Assembly: GCA_037349105.1 (NCBI GenBank)
Contig: JAYJMM010000123.1
Span: 930,001 to 994,000, forward strand
DNA from: Limnomonas spitsbergensis
Lineage: Eukaryota > Chlorophyta > Chlorophyceae > Chlamydomonadales
DNA: 64,000 nt
Direction of reading: 5' to 3'
Position 1 is the stretch's first letter; every line of letters starts with the position of its first letter. The position numbers were made by a program, and so were the translations under genes. Under the pieces are notes generated by a model. It saw nothing but the letters and a program-made list of their open reading frames with translations, was not told where the DNA came from and did no database searches. Shown in pieces: positions 58,967 to 64,000 of the stretch.

Positions 58967-60879
58967 TATTGCAGCAGTCGCCTGCCCCCCCGTGCCTCCT
59001 GCAGTAGAGCAGCTGCAGCCTGACCCATCGCCCACTCCCCGCCCGGTGGGTTGGAAGTGTGGACAGGTGACCAGCTGGCGGCAGTGTGGACAGGTGACCA
59101 GCTGGCATCAATAAGTATGAGCCATTGAGTATGGTTCAGCAGCTAGCACCCGCCACTCCCGGCATGTGCACATGCATGGCTTGTCGACTGGGGCAAGGAG
59201 GGGCAGCATTTCCTTTTTCAGCTAGGAGGGGGCTGTCCATGGTTGGAATAATTTAGTGTTTTTTGTTTATTTCGTACCATGTTACAGGCATGGGATGTAA
59301 AGCGTGCACAATTTTGGGAATTGCACGCTAGAAGTTGACACTTGTTTGAAAGCTAAGGGTTTAGGGTTCAGGATTAGACTTTCTTCATGTTGTGCAAAGA
59401 ATCAAGTTTACCGTATGTTCATTATGTATGAATATAATTTGGCAAGGCCCATATTTCTTCATCTGTAGAGTCAGTCTTTAGTGTTGGATCAGCAGGAACA
59501 ACAATCGTCTACGAGAAGTAGCAAAAACATGGAGCTTTTATGGGCGGGAAAGAGCAAGGCTCCGTTATCTGTCAATAACAAAGATTTGAACTGTGCACTC
59601 ATGCTCATCGTCCTTTTCTTACAATAATTTGCTTTCAGCATGGCTTCGTCGAACTTAGTTGCTTGGTTCACACTTTCCCCGCTGGGCCTTCTAGTTTTGT
59701 GTCCGGTTGTTTAGTCTGATACCTCCTTCATAATGTATCTTACCTTTTTAGCTGCCCCTCCTAGGGTTTACCATAATCCCTTCCTAGGGTAAACCATACA
59801 ATATCTTACCAGCTGCCCTTCCTAGTATTGTGTCTCCCTTAGGGTTAACATTTTTGGTCCTCCATTCTCTCCCGATTCGCTCTGTTTGGCCCTTTTGAAA
59901 TGGCTGTGGGCAATTGGGCGATTGCGTTGACTCTGTGAAATAAAGCTGACTCGTCGCTTCTAATTGCGAGGTCTTTGTGCGAGTTCGGTGCTCTTTAACA
60001 CCTTTTAAGTTCCATCCCATCCGGCCTCTTTGGGGATAATAATTTCCCGTCTTTTTAAGGGGAGATGTGTGAAGCGGTTTTCTTCCTTCTTTTGAAAGGA
60101 ATGCAGCGTGATAGCCTAGAAATCCCGAGTTTCAGGCACGTGCGATAGCAAAAGTAAATTCAAATTGGTCTTTCTGTAACTTCCTGTTTTGGCCCCTACA
60201 CTATTTGGTAAAACGGTGTCACAAGAGATTAATGAAATTTGCCGTATGGAATCGAATGATATGCATGGAAGTGTCATATGAAGAATGTGTCGTATAAACC
60301 TAGGGTGTGGAAGATGTTTAGAATTATCCTTTCACGTAATTTTGTGTGTCAGTAATGCAGTGACCTTGTCTATCTTGCCATGATCAGGCCGGGGGCTCCC
60401 TCCCAAGATTAGGCCCGGGACGCTGTTTACGCACATCGGTTTTCACATAATTTCTGCTTCAAGGATTTTGTCGTTTTCATGGCAGGAGGGGGGGGGCAGT
60501 GTTTAGCCATTTATCGCATTATTACCATGCTTAGCCATTTAGCAGTTGTTGTGTTACGTAAGGTGTCATTCATAACATCATCAGTTGTTTTTCCTCATGC
60601 CGAAGAGTAACCATTACTGATGAAGAGGGGCACTTCTAACGTTTTTACTTATGCGAAGGAGCAATTTTCACCAAGGTAGAGAAGCACTTCTTTTTGCCTA
60701 AGCTGATAATAACTTTTTCTACGGAGACATACAGGAACACTTGTTGTGACTAGCACAGATGAGCTATTGTTATTGTATGTAAAGGAGCACTCATGTGTAC
60801 CTGCACACAGGAGCATCAGCAACAAGTACTAGCATTAGGCCTGATCTTTTGATTTTCTGGACACCAGCCCTGCTCCCAT

Positions 60880-61130
60880 GCTCTAGCCTTGCCCTCGGCA
60901 CCGATGATGGCTGTGGGTCCCGCTTCCTTTGGTTACTTGTTCATTGGTCAGAGCCCTTGCCGGTGCAGTGGCGGGACGAGCTGTCGAATCCACATTGGAA
61001 GTCCTGGAGGCTTTGGGAACTTGACCGGAAGCATCAACGAATCAGCATTACTTGGTATGTCCAAGGGTCGCTAGGAGAGAAACAGCACTATCCTCACGTC
61101 AGGCACAGGTGGTCCTAATTTCAGCAACAA
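60880..61130 (+). pseudogene. Decayed copy of exon 12 of the giant gene
   Basis: One frame reads PASFGYLFIGQSP..SGG then PGGFGNLTGS. This aligns with exon 12 residues APFGSPFVGQNP..SGG and GLGGFGSTSG, in the same order and spacing. The nucleotide words TTCATTGGTCAGA / TTCGTTGGTCAGA also match. No other exon copies were found nearby, so this is either a relic of a tandem paralogue or an exon of a diverged one. Confidence 0.55.
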
Positions 61131-61223
61131 TTATGTCACAACAATTGCTGCGGAAGGCGTACATGCTGTAAACGCCCTTGCAGTTCTTAGTCTGCACTCC
61201 TTAAGCTGACATATGAGTTTATA

Positions 61224-61241
61224 ACGGTGCATACCCGCTGA
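61224..61241 (+). mobile_element. Solo fragment of the TIR-element end
   Basis: ACGGTGCATACCCGCTGA matches the left tip of the element at 14361. The word GCTGACATATGAGT occurs at both sides (61205 and 61237), so the fragment sits inside a 32-bp direct repeat. Confidence 0.6.
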
Positions 61242-61339
61242 CATATGAGTGTCCTCTTCTTGACCCTTGCAAGAGACCGAGTATAACCTTGTATGCAATC
61301 GACCAGGCCTACGCTTGGCCAATGTAGATAATGCATCTC

Positions 61340-61560
61340 AGCTTTATCGTGTGACACAATCAGCCAGATCGTAGGTCCTTGGTAATGAATCTCATCAGCC
61401 TCAACTCACGTCCAGCCATATATATGCTTGATTCCTGGCAATCAATCTCAGTCTCGTCGTAAAAGCAGCCAGATGTAAGCTTGATCCTTGGCTATCAATC
61501 TTAGTCTCATCGCAAAAGCAGCCAGATCTAAGCTTGATCCTTGGCAATAAATCTCAACAT
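61340..61560. repeat. About 53-bp array overlapping the malic enzyme stop
   Basis: Four diverged copies of a unit with AGCCAGAT(C/G)TAAGCTTGATCC, TTGGC(A/T)ATCAATCT, TAGTCTC and GCAAAAGC. The rightmost copy runs into the coding exon and supplies the last codons (FIAKDQA, stop) on the minus strand. Confidence 0.8.
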
Positions 61561-63678
61561 CTGCACATTGAGCCTTGCTGTTGCCTCAGCGCTGAGCGAG
61601 CTCATGGCAGGAACCAGCATCGCATCCACACCCTTCACACCAGTTCCCTTCCAGGCTGGCTGCACCTCTGCTGCCCGCCCAGCGCCCACAGCCGCAGCTC
61701 GCACGCTAGCGCCTGCCAGCAACGGAGCGGACGTGCCGGGCCCTGCCTTATTATTTGCCAGGCCTGCCCTGGCTGCCTCCGTCGCCACTGCCACCGCCAC
61801 TGTCAGGGCTGTCTCTTGAAGTCGGGTGATGACAGGGAGGATACGCTCCGAATGGAGATCTTCTTCTGTCAGCAGATCTTCAGGGAGGACAGAGGCACAG
61901 GCAGAGGCAAATGGAATGCATGTTTGTGGTGTGAACAACACCTCAACAAGGCAACAGTAATACCTGGACAATCTGAAACTTTTAAGGAAGTCTTTTAATA
62001 TAGAAAACACACAGCCCCCTCTTGTCATACCATCGCAATGAACACGCCCCCTCCTGTCCCCTGCCCCTGCCTCCTGCCCCCTCCCCGCCTCACATCAATG
62101 AACACGAACCTACATGTCCCTTGTCCCCTGCCCCTTCCCTTCTCCTACCTTCCCTCCTCCTCCCTCCCTCCCCATCAGCAGCGATTGCCGCGGCAGCAGC
62201 AAGGAGCATTGAGGATGACACCACTGAACCTCCGCCCCCACCTCCCCCTGCCTCCGGCCCCCTCCGCCCCACCTACATGCCCCTTGTCCCCTCCTTCTTC
62301 CCTCCCACTTCCCTCCTCCCTCCCTCCCCCTCACCAGCAATTGCCGTGGCAGCAGCGAGTAGCATCGTGGGTGATACCACCGCACCTCCTGCAGCCACGC
62401 AGCCCATGCCCACACCGGGGAATGCATAGCAATTGTTGACCTGAGCGGGGGTCAGCAGGCGGCTGCCACGGGGCCCGCCACTGGCCAGCAGCGGAGGGAA
62501 CTGCGTACCACTCCCATACACGGCCCGGCCCTGAGTTGGCAGTGCATATGGAGAAAACCTCAGAGGGGGCTAAAGCCGAGTAATATGTGTATTTATATGT
62601 CCATAGGTTTAAAACAAACGAGTTGCAGGCTCGGATGACTCTGCTGGGCGGGTGCTTCATGAGGCAATCAGATGAAGGAGGGAGGGAACAGGACACCTTC
62701 AACATGAATGCAAGGTCCGGGTAACGCAGGTGTGAGGGAGCATCAAACGGCATGCAAATGAAGGAGAGATGGGGGTAGGATTCTGTCAAGTCTACTGCCT
62801 TAGGTTCCTGCCTGCTTTGGTAAATGACCACAGGGGTGACGGCATGCCCTTATATCTGTTCACCCTAATGTGAGTGGGGACCAAGGGGTGTGATCAAGCT
62901 GGCTGAAGGGGGATACCTCCATGGGCTAGAGTGTCAAAACCCCTTTTGACCTAGATGAAGAGGGAGTGAGGGCAGAAGTGTGGACATGACAAATGCTAGA
63001 AATGCACAATCAAGCGCACCCAATAGAGTCAAGCTTAAAAATTATAGTCCATTATAAGGTGTATTTGAATGTGTTGGCACACTCCAGACCTTCTGAGGGG
63101 GCAGAATGGAAAGTTCAAACCAGGCAGGGTACAAAGTTCAAACTGGGACAAGTAACAGCCTAGTCTCACCCAAAGCAAAAGTAGGCCTACAAGTTCCAGG
63201 GCTCAAAATCCAGATTTTGTACAGAACATGCAAACAGTGCATTTGAACGGTCGGAGAGGATCCGTACGATTCATCAACCTCAAATGATACCGGACAGGGT
63301 CTGCCTCTCACCCCATCCCTGTCAGAGTCCCACCCTCTCCTGCTTCAGGCCCCGAGAGCCCCCCTAGTGGCCCTCACCTGGGTAGCTTCATCGGCCTCCT
63401 CGTAGGTGCACTCCGCCTGGCTGGTCGGGTTCGACAAGGCCAGAACCACTGGCCGGGATCCGGAACCATGTACCGCCTGTACCGCCTCGTCCAGAGCCTG
63501 CAGTACAGTCCTGCTGAAAGCGCCGCCAATCGACGCGGCCCCGATGATTGCCGAGGGGCGTACAGCCCGTACTGCCGCCTCGAGGTCCGCTGTACTGCCT
63601 TGAGACAGGCCCTCCTCAGAGTGGCTGTACTGCTTCTTCTCAGGGGACAACCCCGTCCTTGAGTCCAGAACCAGGCCC
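61528..63678 (-). CDS. Malic enzyme, C-terminal part (5' end beyond the window)
   Basis: This enzyme decarboxylates malate to pyruvate and CO2 with NAD(P)+. Three minus-strand exons join in phase: 63678-63378, 62530-62335 and 61877-61528, giving 281 residues. Exon 1 has GLVLDSRTGLSPEKKQYS, PSAIIGAASIGGAFS and PVVLALSNPTSQAEC, the standard malic enzyme motifs in the NAD(P)-binding domain. Exon 2 has GRAVYGSGTQFPPL, then AQVNNCYAFPGVGMG, corresponding to the usual Q-x-NN-x-Y-x-FPG, and ends in LLAAATAIA. Exon 3 has LLTEEDLHSERILPVITRLQ, matching the final helices. It then runs on into an unusual Ala-rich extension of about 70 residues. NAD versus NADP use cannot be read from this part. N-terminal exons lie past position 64000; 63679-64000 is intron, with a 17-bp array. 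Confidence 0.9.
62105..62400. repeat. 163-bp tandem duplication of a malic enzyme exon end
   Basis: The exon end at 62335 with flanking intron (CTACATG(C/T)CCCTTGTCCCCT, pyrimidine run, CAGCAATTGCCGTGGCAGCA) has a second copy about 163 bp to the left. There CAGCGATTGCCGCGGCAGCA encodes a second, intronic version of the LLAAA-x-AIA helix end. In the copy the donor GT is changed (CATCAG in place of CACCAG on plus). Confidence 0.88.
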
Positions 63679-63754
63679 CTGCTCCAGGATACCATTGGAA
63701 AGGAGATGAGGGCCAGATTTGCATACAATGTGATTTTATGGATCCTCGCACGGG

Positions 63755-63825
63755 GTTGGCCTCCTCATGCTCCTGGCCTCCTCATGCTCCTGGCCTCCTC
63801 ATGCTCCTGGCCTCCTCATGCTCCC
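63755..63825. repeat. 17-bp array in a malic enzyme intron
   Basis: Four tandem copies of GCCTCCTCATGCTCCTG lie about 80 bp upstream, on the coding strand, of the exon at 63678. Confidence 0.9.
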
Positions 63826-64000
63826 GACCATTTGGTGCCATTACAGAAGCGTGGGTGTTTTATTCCTCAGGGCCTGATGATACCAGGCCAGACACCAGCC
63901 TATCAGCCTAGCTGCCTATCAGCGCAAACAGAAAACGGAGACAGACAAAGAAAGGGGGACTGACACGTTAAGCATGTCGAAAAATGGGCATCTCAACGCT

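Larger units (their letters stand above)
58967..61527. other. Intergenic region after the giant gene
   Basis: It begins with the 3' flank of the giant gene (TGTAA at 59296, a possible polyadenylation signal in green algae). Apart from the exon-12 relic at 60880-61130, the TIR fragment at 61224-61241 and the repeat at 61340-61560, I see no gene. Confidence 0.55.

Overview
The window looks like nuclear DNA of a green alga (chlorophyte, possibly a prasinophyte or volvocalean relative). The evidence is spliceosomal introns with GT..AG borders in nearly every gene, plant-type lysine-pathway and malic-enzyme sequences, a pherophorin-like cysteine-rich domain, a very long Ser/Pro-rich cell-surface protein, scattered TTTAGGG-like motifs, and many minisatellites. 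I cannot name the species. All exon borders were read by eye from splice consensus, reading phase and family similarity; there is no transcript evidence.

Layout. 1-3.1 kb: intergenic DNA with copies of a dispersed repeat. 3.15-5.52 kb (+): a two-exon von Willebrand A / alpha-kinase protein. 7.2-13.0 kb (-): a seven-exon plastid-type dihydrodipicolinate reductase (DapB) whose introns carry minisatellites. 13.3 kb (+): the splicing factor SF3B5, head-to-head with dapB. 14.36-14.95 kb: an element with terminal inverted repeats. 15.8-25.2 kb (-): exons of a probable pherophorin-domain protein, apparently interrupted by an intron that consists almost wholly of an 8-kb, 53-bp satellite. 25.4-29.3 kb (+): a broken Pif1-family helicase gene of mobile-element type, with C-terminal small helical modules. 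29.3-37.9 kb: mostly noncoding, with six minisatellites and a few weak candidate exons. 37.9-59.0 kb (+): one giant 16-exon gene. Its phases close over 13,572 nt to give about 4,523 residues: signal segment, globular domain, about 2,850-residue Pro/Ser stalk, membrane-proximal domain, one membrane span and a cytoplasmic tail of about 1,100 residues. 59-61.5 kb: intergenic DNA with a decayed copy of one exon of that gene. 61.5-63.7 kb (-): the last three exons of a malic enzyme whose 5' end lies beyond the window.

The most unusual signal crosses gene boundaries. In three unrelated genes (dapB, the giant surface protein, malic enzyme), short tandem duplications start at exon-intron junctions and re-copy the last bases of the exon plus its 5' splice site, or the 3' splice site plus the first bases of the exon. 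Several have grown into minisatellites that fill the intron. I count more than ten such junctions. The satellite in the pherophorin-like gene may be an extreme case.
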